A DNA stretch of 64,000 bases from Halovibrio variabilis (GTDB taxonomy: Bacteria > Pseudomonadota > Gammaproteobacteria > Pseudomonadales > Halomonadaceae), in contig NZ_BJXV01000001.1 in assembly GCF_007991175.1 (NCBI RefSeq), forward strand, positions 186,001 through 250,000, given 5' to 3'. Positions 17,634 to 26,795 of this stretch are shown in pieces; the first letter of the stretch is position 1, and each line of letters starts with the position of its first letter. A model generated the notes under the pieces. That model did not search any database. It was not told the origin of the DNA and saw nothing but the letters and a program-made list of their open reading frames with translations. Made by a program: the position numbers and the translations under genes.

Positions 17634-19769
17634 ATGAGTAAAGAGATCGAAGATCATCGCCTGTTTAACCAAAGCGGCAACCAACCCTTCGCCGAGGTAT
17701 TGGCGCGCCATGTCTCGCGGCGTGATGTAATGCGGGGTGGCTTGAGCGTGGCGGCTGCCTCCATGCTCAGTTTTGGCGGTGCCGCCCAGGCGCTTGCCTC
17801 AAACGGATCACAAAAAACACCGCTCACGCTGGCGTTTGAAGCGGTCAATGGCTCACGTACCGATGCCGTGGTGGTGCCGGAGGGCTATATGGCCCAGGTA
17901 TTAGTGCCTTGGGGCACGCCGCTAAGCGCGGGTGACAGCTGGCAGCCCGACCAGCCAATGACCGCCGAGCGCCAGGCCGCCAGTGTGGGCATGCACCACG
18001 ATGGTATGGATGCCTTCCCGCTGGATACCGACAGCGCCTCGCGGCGTTTTATTTTGGCGCTTAATAACGAATACATTGATCAAGCCGCCCTGTGGGCACC
18101 CCAAGGTGGTCCCACTAACGCGGATGAAGGTGAGCGTCCGGCGGAGGAGTCGCGCACCGAGATCAATGCCCATGGTGTCACCATTGTCGAAGTCGAAAAA
18201 GACGCCAGCGGGCAATGGGCGCATGTGCCGGGCTCGCGCTATAACCGCCGCTTTACTAGCGCAACGGCAATGGATCTGGCTGGCCCTGTGGCGGGCAGTG
18301 ACTATGTTAAAACACGCTTTTCGCCAGCGGGCACCCAGACCCGGGGTACCAACAATAACTGTGGGCACGGCATCACGCCCTGGGGCACCTATATTGCCTG
18401 CGAAGAGAACTGGCCGAATGTCTTTGTGCACACCGGCGAGCGCTTCCAGGACGACGCCCGTATCGGCATTCCCACCGAGCGTGGCCGTTACGCCTGGGAA
18501 ACCTCGGCGGGTGACGCCTCAGAAGAAAATGACGAGTTTGCCCGCTTTAATATCACGCCAAGGGGCGAGCGCGCGGAAGACGATTATCGCAACGAAGCAC
18601 GTACCTTCGGTTATCAGGTCGAAATCGACCCTTACAGCGATGCGCTAGCGGTTAAGCGTACAGCGCTGGGGCGTTTCCGCCACGAGGGCTGCTGGCTGGG
18701 TAAGCTGGAAGCCGGTCAGCCAATTGTTTATTACTCAGGCCACGATGCCCGCAATGAGTATGTGTACAAGTACGTCTCGGACGCCGCTTGGGATCCCGCC
18801 GACGCCAACCGCCCCGGCGAGCGCTACGACCGCCTTGCCATCGGCAACAAATATATGGATAACGGCACTCTTTATGCGGCTCGTTTTCACGCCGACGGTA
18901 GCGGTGAGTGGCTGCCGCTAACCCCTGATGCTCAGACGCGCGATGGCCGCACATTGGCAGCGGCGCTGGGCTTGGCAGAGAACGATTTAGCCGGTGTGAT
19001 TATCAATACCTGCGATGCAGCGGATTTGATGGGCGCCACCCCGATGGACCGACCCGAATGGGCAACGGTGGATCCAGCTTCTGGTGAAGTGTATCTAACG
19101 CTGACCAACAATTCGCAGCGTAGTGACAGTGATAGCGAACCGACTTTTACTAACGATGGCGACGAGGTTGCCCAAGTGGGGGTTGGCTACGAGACTGCCC
19201 CCACCAATGCCGCCAACCCGCGTGCCAATAACGGCGCAGGGCACATTGTTCGCTGGCGCGAAAGCCGCTTGCCCAATGCCTTTAGCTGGGAAGTGTTTGT
19301 GTTTGGCGCGGCCGCAGACGACGCTGAGAACCTGTCTGGACTAACCGAAATGAACCAGTTTGCCAGCCCCGACGGGCTCTGGTTTGACGAGCGCGGTGAC
19401 GGTCAGGGCATTCTCTGGATCGAGACCGATAACGGCTATGAAGGGGTGGCTGAGTACACCAACGACCAAGTGCTAGCCGTTGTGCCAGGAGCACTGGACG
19501 CTATCAGCGGTACTGGGCCGGTCGTCAATAACAGTAACCAGCAGCAGCTCAAGCGCTTTGCGGTCGGGCCCAACGGCTGCGAAGTGACGGGTATATTTAC
19601 CACGCCGGATAAAACCGCGCTGTTTATTAATATCCAGCACCCGAGCAATTGGCCCGCCGATGGTAGCGCGCTGATCCAAGACGCCACTGTGGCAACCAGC
19701 GGCCAAGTACGCCCTAGGGCATCGACCGTGGTTATCCAAAAGCGTGACGGTGGGCCGGTAGGCGTTTAA
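17634..19769 (+). CDS. PhoX-family (DUF839) Tat-exported protein, probable phosphatase
   Basis: The 711-residue protein begins with a twin-arginine leader, SRRDVMRGGLSVAAASML at about residues 28-45, followed by an alanine-rich cleavage region. The mature part has PhoX landmarks: GITPWGTYIACEENW, FGYQVEIDPYSD, GRFRHEGCWLGKLEAGQPIVYYSGHD, and a C-terminal FASPDGLWFDERG repeat region. PhoX enzymes are Ca/Fe-dependent alkaline phosphatases; many DUF839 paralogues lack proven activity. The start is ATG 17634 with GGGAG upstream; the frame reads open farther back but without a leader. A perfect terminator follows the gene. Confidence 0.88.
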   Translation: MSKEIEDHRLFNQSGNQPFAEVLARHVSRRDVMRGGLSVAAASMLSFGGAAQALASNGSQKTPLTLAFEAVNGSRTDAVVVPEGYMAQVLVPWGTPLSAGDSWQPDQPMTAERQAASVGMHHDGMDAFPLDTDSASRRFILALNNEYIDQAALWAPQGGPTNADEGERPAEESRTEINAHGVTIVEVEKDASGQWAHVPGSRYNRRFTSATAMDLAGPVAGSDYVKTRFSPAGTQTRGTNNNCGHGITPWGTYIACEENWPNVFVHTGERFQDDARIGIPTERGRYAWETSAGDASEENDEFARFNITPRGERAEDDYRNEARTFGYQVEIDPYSDALAVKRTALGRFRHEGCWLGKLEAGQPIVYYSGHDARNEYVYKYVSDAAWDPADANRPGERYDRLAIGNKYMDNGTLYAARFHADGSGEWLPLTPDAQTRDGRTLAAALGLAENDLAGVIINTCDAADLMGATPMDRPEWATVDPASGEVYLTLTNNSQRSDSDSEPTFTNDGDEVAQVGVGYETAPTNAANPRANNGAGHIVRWRESRLPNAFSWEVFVFGAAADDAENLSGLTEMNQFASPDGLWFDERGDGQGILWIETDNGYEGVAEYTNDQVLAVVPGALDAISGTGPVVNNSNQQQLKRFAVGPNGCEVTGIFTTPDKTALFINIQHPSNWPADGSALIQDATVATSGQVRPRASTVVIQKRDGGPVGV

Positions 19770-19805
19770 AGCCAGGCTTAAACACTCTGTAGTATGCCGA
19801 TACGA

Positions 19806-19836
19806 GCGTCGAACCCCCAGGTTCGACGCTTTTTTT
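19806..19836 (+). terminator. Intrinsic terminator after the PhoX-family gene
   Basis: A perfect 10-bp stem (19806-19815 with 20 mirrored at 19820-19829, 4-nt loop) is followed by seven Ts at 19830-19836. It lies between two convergent genes and can serve the plus-strand one. Confidence 0.9.
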
Positions 19837-19863
19837 GATGTTAGCTTTCTTAAGCTGATTCAG

Positions 19864-20652
<789 letters not shown>

Positions 20653-20708
20653 TTAGACGGCGAACGTGCCCATCGGTGTTTCACTTTAATCAACCGTAGC
20701 ACAGGCGT

Positions 20709-20777
20709 GTAGGACCAGTTAGCAACGACCGATGTGACATTGACTGTCACGGTGTTATCTGAAGACTGGCCCTACAG
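20709..20777. repeat. Nested inverted repeats upstream of the aminotransferase fragment
   Basis: GTAGGACCAGT (20709-20719) pairs with ACTGGCCCTAC (20767-20777) apart from one wobble. Inside it GTGACA and TGTCAC flank a 5-nt loop. The structure lies in the 209-bp spacer between the SDR gene and the truncated aminotransferase. Confidence 0.55.
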
Positions 20778-20843
20778 CCTCAAGGACCTATGTCTCTAGG
20801 CTGATTAGCACGCTATTACGATGGATTAAACAGGGTGCTTGCT

Positions 20844-21368
20844 ATGAATGCCAATGTTGCTGCTTCACATCCACCAGCCAGCGAGGTGGATAATGCCTAT
20901 GTGCACAGCCTAGACTGCCAGTATGTTTTTCACTCGTGGGCACTGCAAGGCAGCCTAGACTCCATGGTGATTGCAGGGGCTGAAGGGTGTCGCGTATGGG
21001 ACTATGTGGGACGCTCGTATCTGGATTTTAGCAGCCAGCTCGTCAATACCAATATCGGCCATCAGCACCCCAAGGTGGTGAGCGCGATTCAGGCCCAGGC
21101 AGCAAGCCTGTGTACCATTTCCCCGGCCCATGCCAATTTAGCCCGTGGCGAAGCGGCCAAGCGCATTATCGCCAAAGCGCCCGCTGGTTTCAGTAAGGTG
21201 TTTTTCACCAATGCGGGTGCTGATGCCAATGAAAATGCCATCCGTATGGCGCGCTTGTATACCGGGCGTAGCAAAATCCTTTCTGCCTACCGCTCTTACC
21301 ATGGTAATACCGGCTCGGCGATTGCCCGGGTGCGGCGCTTTTTGGAGCTTGAAGCGCCAGCGGTGTGA
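20844..21368 (+). pseudogene. Truncated class III aminotransferase
   Basis: The frame encodes about 174 residues of the N-terminal half of a class III PLP aminotransferase: GCRVWDYVGRSYLDFSSQLVN, GHQHPKVVSAI, FTNAGADANENAIRMAR and the cofactor-proximal YRSYHGNTGSA. It then departs from the family and stops after RVRRFLELEAPAV. The remaining 250 or so residues, including the catalytic lysine, are absent, so it cannot be an active enzyme. A toxin-antitoxin remnant follows directly, consistent with a rearrangement at about 21330-21370. Confidence 0.85.
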
Positions 21369-21448
21369 GCAGCGCCAATTACTCATTCAGGCTTACAGAA
21401 AGGGCTGCGGTGCACTAGACGGGCACAAACATACACAGGAGGCGCTTT

Positions 21449-21634
21449 ATGGGCACCCCACTGGATCCGATTATCAGCGAGTTTGAGACGCAGGAGCAGG
21501 CCGACAGCTACCAGCGTTGGTTCCGCGAGCGCGTGCAGGCCAGCCTGGATGATCCCCGGCCTTCAATCCCCCACGATGACGTCATGGGTGAGATGCGCGA
21601 GCTTATCGATAAGCGTCGTGATGCTGCTAGTTGA
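21449..21634 (+). CDS. RelB/StbD-type antitoxin
   Basis: This 61-residue acidic protein (MGTPLDPIISEFETQEQADS...) ends with HDDVMGEMRELIDKRRDA. The motif HDDVMxEMRxLI is typical of small antitoxins of ParE/RelE toxins. AGGAGG lies just before the ATG. Its 3' end overlaps the toxin frame start by 14 nt, the usual antitoxin-first arrangement. The gene itself is intact although its toxin partner is frameshifted. Confidence 0.8.
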   Translation: MGTPLDPIISEFETQEQADSYQRWFRERVQASLDDPRPSIPHDDVMGEMRELIDKRRDAAS

Positions 21635-21897
21635 GTGGCGCCCCCAGGCCCGCGAATCACTGTGGGCTATTCTCGACTATCCCAGCCTACGTAACCCTTA
21701 CGCTGCCGAAGCGCTTTATCAAGCCATTGAAGAAGCGATTGAGGCGGCTACCCCAGCATTCCTGCCTGTACCGCCCAGGCCGTGTTGTCGGTACGCGAGA
21801 AGCCGTCGTGCACCCTAACGACACCGTGGTTTACCGCTTAGCGGCAGGCAGCATTGAAATAGTTAACGTTCTGCACGCGCGCCAGGAATACCCTTAG
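21621..21897 (+). pseudogene. ParE/RelE-family toxin, frameshifted
   Basis: The frame from ATG 21621 starts LLVEWRPQARESLWAILDY, then RNPYAAEALYQAIEEAIE, a typical ParE/RelE beginning, but then changes to non-family sequence and stops at 21818. The +1-shifted frame supplies the missing end: RLPQHSCLYRPGRVVGTRE, then HPNDTVVYRLAAGSIEIVNV and LHARQEYP. Removing one G at the 21743/21744 pair joins the two halves into about 92 residues. Either a real inactivating insertion or a base-calling error explains this. Confidence 0.82.
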
Positions 21898-21904
21898 CTA
21901 CTCA

Positions 21905-22669
21905 TTACCCCAACTGCCTTCGCCAGCGATTTTCAATGGTATCCAGCTCTGCCGGGCCGTAAAGAGCATACTCATGCGGCCCATAGTGGGCCCATAATTG
22001 ATCGCCGTAATCGAAGTGCCACCACTCGCTGGGTAGGTTGGTGAAGCTTTGCTCGCTCATGATGTGATACAGCAAGCGGCGGTTATCCCGCGCCTTATGC
22101 TGCTGCGGGGTAATCGTTTCCAGATGCTCGAAATAGTCGCTATGGGAGGCGGGAATCGCCTCATCAAATAGGGTGCCCATATCCAGTGGTAAGCCATCGG
22201 CATCACAAAGCGTGACATCCACGGCGCCGCCGGTGAGGTGTGGGCTGGGGGCTAAAGGGTCGCGGCTGGGTACCGAAACAAACTCCCTGGTGCGCTCCAG
22301 TAACTCCGCTTCACTGAGGTTAGGTTGATGGTGATGAATAGCCTCATGCAGGGTATCAAACAAGTACTGCTGAACCCGCCATGGCCGCCAACCGTCGAGT
22401 ACGATTAAGCCGATGCCGTCGGGTAAACTGCGAGCCGCAGCGAGCAGCGCCCGATAAACCCCCTCACGTACAAAACACTCCGGTACCGCACCAGGAATGC
22501 CCAGTCGCGCATAGGCGGGGAATACGCTGACTGGTGCCGGGGCTAGGCTCATTGGTACCAGGCGCTCACCGTTATCTTCAATAGGCGCACGGCGTAACTG
22601 CTCCCAGCAGGGGGCTGGGTGGCTGGGTATCGGCGGCAAAGCCTTCAAGAGTGTGTTCAAAGGCATCAT
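21905..22669 (-). CDS. D-alanyl-D-alanine dipeptidase, VanX-like (peptidase M15D)
   Basis: The 254-residue protein has VanX motifs: the zinc-binding SPHLTGGAVDVTL (S-x-H-x-x-G-x-x-x-D), and near the C-terminus SEWWHFDYG with the catalytic glutamate and third zinc histidine. VLDGWRPWRVQQYLFD is also typical. The enzyme would hydrolyse D-Ala-D-Ala or related dipeptides; without vanA/vanH neighbours it is most likely for peptidoglycan turnover. The longer frame to 22777 runs through a non-family leader; ATG 22669 (second ATG 22666) is preferred, although no strong ribosome-binding site is visible. Confidence 0.82.
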   Translation of the reverse strand: MMPLNTLLKALPPIPSHPAPCWEQLRRAPIEDNGERLVPMSLAPAPVSVFPAYARLGIPGAVPECFVREGVYRALLAAARSLPDGIGLIVLDGWRPWRVQQYLFDTLHEAIHHHQPNLSEAELLERTREFVSVPSRDPLAPSPHLTGGAVDVTLCDADGLPLDMGTLFDEAIPASHSDYFEHLETITPQQHKARDNRRLLYHIMSEQSFTNLPSEWWHFDYGDQLWAHYGPHEYALYGPAELDTIENRWRRQLG

Positions 22670-22901
22670 GTTATCCAAAGAGGGTGTTATCAAAATTGAG
22701 TCGGCAGCCATAGCGTCAGCGATGGAAAAAGGATTAATAGAATAAGCACCGCAATCGCCGTCAGCACAAAGGGCCAAAGGGTTCTGAACAGCGATACTAT
22801 CTCTAACAAGCTGACATGAGCCGCTAAGGGCACGTTGAGATGTATAATGGTTGCCTACAAAAGACTATGCATTGAGGTTTTGACTATGCAATAGCCAAAG
22901 A

Positions 22902-22941
22902 CGCACCTGAGCGAACCATGGCGGAGGTTCGTTCAGGTGCG
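22902..22941 (-). terminator. 16-bp inverted repeat downstream of dadA
   Basis: The arms 22902-22917 and 22926-22941 pair over 16 bp with one G-T pair and an 8-nt loop. The hairpin lies just after the dadA stop and is the likely transcript end, though no T-run follows. Confidence 0.6.
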
Positions 22942-22961
22942 GTTGTCATGGTGGGCTATGG

Positions 22962-24224
22962 CTAGGTGAGCGGCTGGTTTGTCTGCAGGGTGCTAGCGTT
23001 TTTATCTTCCACCGCATCCGCCAACATATCGGCAGTAATGGCAGAGAGTGTCCAGCCCAGGTGGCCATGGCCGGTGTTGTAGAACACCGTGGGTAATTTA
23101 CCGGGGCCGACCTTGGGTAGCATATTGGGGAGCATCGGGCGCAGGCCTGCCCAGGGCACTACGCGGCGGGTGCTGACGCCGGGGAAGCATTCTTCCACCC
23201 AGCGAATCAGCGGGCGGATGCGGTTGTCGCGGATATCGCGGTTATAGCCGTTAAATTCGGCAGTGCCGGCAATACGAAAACGCTCATCGCCCAAACGACT
23301 CGTGACCAGTTTGGTTTCATCATCCAGCAGGCTGACCGTTGGCGCGGCCTGTTGGGAGGCAGCGTCATCAAGCTGTACGGTAATCGAGTAGCCTTTGACC
23401 GGATAGATGTTGACCCGGTCGCCGAGTTTGGCCGCTAAGGCGCGACTGCCCACCCCGGCGCATACCACCACGCTATCAAAGGTTTCGCGCACCGGTTCGC
23501 CGCCGAGATCGGTGCTGTCGTTGGCAGTGATCCAGGCATGTTTTTGATCAGCCCCGATATCCTGCACGCTGTGGCCATATTTAAGTGTTACACCGTGTCG
23601 CTCAGCGGCTTTTGCCAAGCCGTGGGTAAACTTATGAATATCACCGGTGGCATCGCTTTCGGTGAAGAAGCCGCCGTAATAGCTGCCCGCCAGAGTAGGT
23701 TCGATGGCACGCATCTCTTCAGGGGTTACCGGCTGGCGCTCCAGACCGCCTTTACTGAGCAGTTTTGACACCTTAGCCGCGTGTTCATAGCCTGCTTTAT
23801 CGCGGTAGATATGCAAAATGCCTTTCTGCTTTAAATCAAAATCGATCTGCTCATCTTTCGCCCACTGAAACAGGTGCTCGCGGGCCGCAATGGCTAAGCG
23901 CGTTGTTTCTATCGTGTTGTCGGCGTACTTGGGAATGGCGGCCATAAACTCGCCAAACCAGCTAAGCTTGTGCCAGCTGGGGCGTGGGTTGACCAGTAGC
24001 GGGGCATCGTTTTTGAGCATCCAGCGCAGGCCTTTGATAACGGTCGGCCAGTGGTTCCATACTTCGGCGTTTGACGCCGAGAGTTGCCCACCGTTGGCAA
24101 ACGACGTTTCCATCGCCGCGTAGCGATGCTTCTCAAAGACGGTAACGTCATAGCCACGTTTGGCCAGGGCGTAGGCGCTGGTAATGCCCGTGATACCACC
24201 ACCAATAACGGCAATGCGTTGCAT
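22962..24224 (-). CDS. dadA: D-amino-acid dehydrogenase (DadA family)
   Basis: The 420-residue flavoprotein starts MQRIAVIGGGITGITSAY (dinucleotide-binding motif) and has the DadA-type FEKHRYAAMETSFANGGQLS segment, PVTPEEMRAIEPTL, and a C-terminal PWAGLRPMLPNMLP then NTGHGHLGWTLS. DadA oxidises D-amino acids (classically D-alanine) to 2-oxo acids, passing electrons to the respiratory chain at the inner membrane. The frame extends upstream into a riboswitch; ATG 24224 with GGAGAG upstream is the real start. A tandem glycine riboswitch in the leader suggests glycine or a close relative is physiologically relevant. Confidence 0.9.
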   Translation of the reverse strand: MQRIAVIGGGITGITSAYALAKRGYDVTVFEKHRYAAMETSFANGGQLSASNAEVWNHWPTVIKGLRWMLKNDAPLLVNPRPSWHKLSWFGEFMAAIPKYADNTIETTRLAIAAREHLFQWAKDEQIDFDLKQKGILHIYRDKAGYEHAAKVSKLLSKGGLERQPVTPEEMRAIEPTLAGSYYGGFFTESDATGDIHKFTHGLAKAAERHGVTLKYGHSVQDIGADQKHAWITANDSTDLGGEPVRETFDSVVVCAGVGSRALAAKLGDRVNIYPVKGYSITVQLDDAASQQAAPTVSLLDDETKLVTSRLGDERFRIAGTAEFNGYNRDIRDNRIRPLIRWVEECFPGVSTRRVVPWAGLRPMLPNMLPKVGPGKLPTVFYNTGHGHLGWTLSAITADMLADAVEDKNASTLQTNQPLT

Positions 24225-24286
24225 AGCTCTCTCCAGATTGTATGAGCGTCGGGAATCACACCTAACGGCGTAAGCTGCTGGGCGTA

Positions 24287-24486
24287 CCCCTTCCGTCATG
24301 GGACCTGAGAGATTCACGCACCGCTGGGGGGCGCTTGCTCCTTCGGTGGGCTGAGTGACGCAGTCATCAGCCGCTCTTCGGAAAGTGAGTGTGATAGCGG
24401 TCCGGTTGCCTGAGAGTTTCCGGGGTTGTTGCTCCTTCGGCGCTAGCGTCATCGACTGTTGATGCGCCAAGCTCTCCCGCTATCAC
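24287..24486 (-). promoter_or_regulatory. Tandem glycine riboswitch in the dadA leader
   Basis: Read on the minus strand, aptamer 1 is closed by GTGATAGCG (24486-24478) with CGCTATCAC (24399-24391), and contains GGGAGAG, CGCCGAAGGAGCAA and AACTCTCAGGCA. Aptamer 2 follows after a short linker, is closed by CTTTCCG (24385-24379) with CGGAAGGGG (24295-24287), and contains CACCGAAGGAGCAA and ATCTCTCAGGTC. These are the gcvT-motif core elements in the usual tandem order. dadA starts about 60 bp downstream, so dadA is the regulated gene. In known examples glycine binding turns expression on. Confidence 0.93.
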
Positions 24487-24594
24487 CTTATTGTTTACTG
24501 TCCTTGGTTCAGACAGCTTTAACTGTGACTAGTTTTAGCATAAAAGACGACAAAGGTCATGAACGCTTCTTCTACGGGGTTCACTCCAAGGGCT
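24487..24594. other. Spacer between the riboswitch and aidB
   Basis: About 110 bp upstream of the riboswitch must contain the dadA promoter and the aidB 3' end. No -10/-35 pair or terminator stood out. Confidence 0.35.
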
Positions 24595-26268
24595 TTATGC
24601 CAAGGGCTGAGCACGCTTGATGATCGCCGCGCAATCCAGCCCGGTGGGTAGCGTGCCGCTATTCAGGCCGTTTTGATTGGCAAGCCGTCCTGCGCAGAAA
24701 GCATCAGCAACGTAGCCGGGGGCGTGCTGTATCAGTAGGGCCGCCTGTAATGCCAGGGCCATACCATCGGCCAACTGGCGGGCCCGGTATTGGAGCGCTT
24801 GGGTGGTTTGCAGTTCGCGCTTTAGGCTGCTCACAAACGTATCAAGATGCCTATTGGCGCCCTGGGAAAGGGCGAGTTCGGTAAAGTAGGCGTCGAGCAC
24901 CTCGGGCTGTTTTTCAATCGCGCGCAGAATATCCAGGCACTGCACATTGCCGCTGCCTTCCCAGATGGCATTGATGGGGGATTCGCGGAATAAGCGCGGC
25001 ATCATATGGGTTTCCATGACGCCGCTGCCGCCAATCACTTCCATTGCTTCGTAGGCATGGTGGGGCGTGCGCTTACAAATCCAGTACTTGCCGACCGGGG
25101 TGGCAATGCGCGAAAGCAGGCGCTCATGTTCGTTGTCCTGGTGATCCATGGCTCTCGCCATGCGCAGCATCAAGGTAGTGGCGGCTTCGCTCTCAATGGC
25201 CAAATCCGCGAGCACGTTTTGCATCAGCGGCTGCTCGCTTAGGCGCGCCCCAAAGGCGTGGCGATGGGTGGCGTGGTGTATCGCCTGGGCAGTGGCCTGG
25301 CGCATGCCGGCCGCGGAGCCAATCATGCAGTCATAGCGGGTCATGGCGACCATCTCGATAATGGTGCGCACACCGCGACCCTCATCGCCCACCATCCAGG
25401 CAAAGGCGCCGCGCAGTTCGGTCTCAGTAGACGCATTGGCCACGTTGCCCATTTTGCGCTTGAGCTGCTGGATGTGGAGCGGGTTCTTGCTGCCATCGGG
25501 TCGCCAGCGGGGCAGCAGAAAGCAGCTCAAGCCGCCGGGGGCCTGAGCGAGTACCAGGAAGGCGTCGCACATTGGCGCCGAGACAAACCACTTATGCCCC
25601 ACCAGCTCGTAAGCTTCGCCGGGCCCGCCTTGGTCAATCGGGTAAGCGCGGGTGGTGTTCTGGCGCACATCGGAGCCGCCCTGTTTCTCGGTCATTGCCA
25701 TGCCCAGGGTGACGCCTTGTTTTTCGAAATAGGGCACGTTGCGCGGGTCGTAATGCGGCGCGGTAATTTTATTCCCCCAGCTCTCCAACAGGCTGGGCTG
25801 ATGGCGAAGCGCAGGCAGGGCGGCAAAGGTCATGGTGATTGGGCAGCCGTGGGCCGCTTCCACCTGGGTGTGCAGAAAGTAGTTGGCGGCTCGGGCCACG
25901 TGCGCCCCTGGCTGAGGGCTGCGCCAGGGGCTGGCGTGCAGGCCTTGCTCCACCGCCGTTCGCATCAGCTCATGATAGGCGGGGTGAAAAGCGACCAAAT
26001 CGACCCGGTGGCCTTGCCGGTCGTGGGTAACTAATTGCGGTGCGTGGTAATTGGCTTCAAACCCGAGCGCAATTGCCGCGGCTGAACCCGCCCACTGGCC
26101 AAACGCTTCCAGGCGATTGTCGGCATCGGCGGCGCCTTCGCGTTTGACGCCCTCTTGAAGGGCTTGATCAGCGGTGTAGCTATTGTAATTTTCCAGCGTT
26201 GGCGGCTGATTTTCCACCCGATGGGTGCTGGCTTGAAGTTGTTCGGCAAGCGGGTAGCGCTGCGTCAT
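24595..26268 (-). CDS. aidB: AidB-like acyl-CoA dehydrogenase
   Basis: The 557-residue protein belongs to the AidB branch of acyl-CoA dehydrogenases. It has an N-terminal extension with ENQPPTLENYNSYTADQAL, TEKQGGSDVRQNTTRA, GHKWFVSAPMCDAFLVLAQ, RYDCMIGSAAGMRQA and EVIGGSGVMETHMMPRLFRES. AidB binds FAD and DNA and is linked to alkylation damage; catalytic activity of the family is weak. ATG 26268 has AAGGTGATC upstream and is chosen over GTG 26277. A 12-bp palindrome upstream resembles a TetR-family fatty-acid operator. Confidence 0.9.
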   Translation of the reverse strand: MTQRYPLAEQLQASTHRVENQPPTLENYNSYTADQALQEGVKREGAADADNRLEAFGQWAGSAAAIALGFEANYHAPQLVTHDRQGHRVDLVAFHPAYHELMRTAVEQGLHASPWRSPQPGAHVARAANYFLHTQVEAAHGCPITMTFAALPALRHQPSLLESWGNKITAPHYDPRNVPYFEKQGVTLGMAMTEKQGGSDVRQNTTRAYPIDQGGPGEAYELVGHKWFVSAPMCDAFLVLAQAPGGLSCFLLPRWRPDGSKNPLHIQQLKRKMGNVANASTETELRGAFAWMVGDEGRGVRTIIEMVAMTRYDCMIGSAAGMRQATAQAIHHATHRHAFGARLSEQPLMQNVLADLAIESEAATTLMLRMARAMDHQDNEHERLLSRIATPVGKYWICKRTPHHAYEAMEVIGGSGVMETHMMPRLFRESPINAIWEGSGNVQCLDILRAIEKQPEVLDAYFTELALSQGANRHLDTFVSSLKRELQTTQALQYRARQLADGMALALQAALLIQHAPGYVADAFCAGRLANQNGLNSGTLPTGLDCAAIIKRAQPLA

Positions 26269-26291
26269 GGCGATCACCTTTGTTGTCGTTT

Positions 26292-26303
26292 AAACGATCG
26301 TTT
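26292..26303. promoter_or_regulatory. Palindromic operator candidate before aidB
   Basis: AAACGATCGTTT is a perfect 12-bp palindrome 24 bp upstream of the aidB start. It fits the AAAC-N4-GTTT core of the PsrA-type TetR-family operator, though other TetR regulators have similar sites. Confidence 0.5.
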
Positions 26304-26475
26304 TATAGTTTTTAGGGTAGTCGCTTGACGGGAATGACGCTAAAAATCAGAGCGGCGGCCCAGGGCCATGCGGTTGCGCTTTGCTCAGCGGAAGCATTTA
26401 ACCGACAATACCCCCCTTGCCCAGTAATACCACGCTTATCCTTCTCAGCCTTGGGTGCTAATTTAGGTGTTATCA

Positions 26476-26784
26476 ATGCAAGCAAATGCAGTGCAAGCAA
26501 ACGGCTTTTTTGACGAAATCGGCGAGTCCATCGGCGAAGCCATCCGCGTGGTGGTGGATTTTTTATTAGGTATTTTTACCAACTTCTTTTCCGCATTCGG
26601 CGATTTTATTGACGGCTTGACCCGCTCGCTAGGGATCAACGACTCGTTTTTTAGCATTGTTGTGCTGGTCATTGGGTTATTGATTCTGTGGGGCGGTTTG
26701 CGTGCATTTTTGCGTGGTTCACTGCTTGGCGGAATCCTGCGTACCCTGCTGGGGCTGTTTATCCTCTCGTGGCTGATGATGTAG
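26476..26784 (+). CDS. Small membrane protein of unknown function
   Basis: The 102-residue product starts MQANAVQANGFFDEIGES. Two long hydrophobic segments follow: an amphipathic VVVDFLLGIFTNFFSAFGDF near 25-45 and FFSIVVLVIGLLILWGG near 58-75, then another FILSWLMM at the end. It looks like an inner-membrane protein, but I do not recognise the family. ATG 26476 with AGGTG upstream is preferred to GTG 26467. It is flanked by aidB (divergent) and ChaC (convergent), so it has its own promoter. Confidence 0.6.
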   Translation: MQANAVQANGFFDEIGESIGEAIRVVVDFLLGIFTNFFSAFGDFIDGLTRSLGINDSFFSIVVLVIGLLILWGGLRAFLRGSLLGGILRTLLGLFILSWLMM

Positions 26785-26795
26785 CGGCGCGTTGT

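Noticed and set aside
24225..24470. Longer N-terminus of DadA
   Set aside because: The open frame upstream of ATG 24224 runs through the riboswitch and has no family similarity.
25258..26034. Long open frame antisense to aidB
   Set aside because: It mirrors the high-GC codon pattern of aidB and encodes no recognisable domain.
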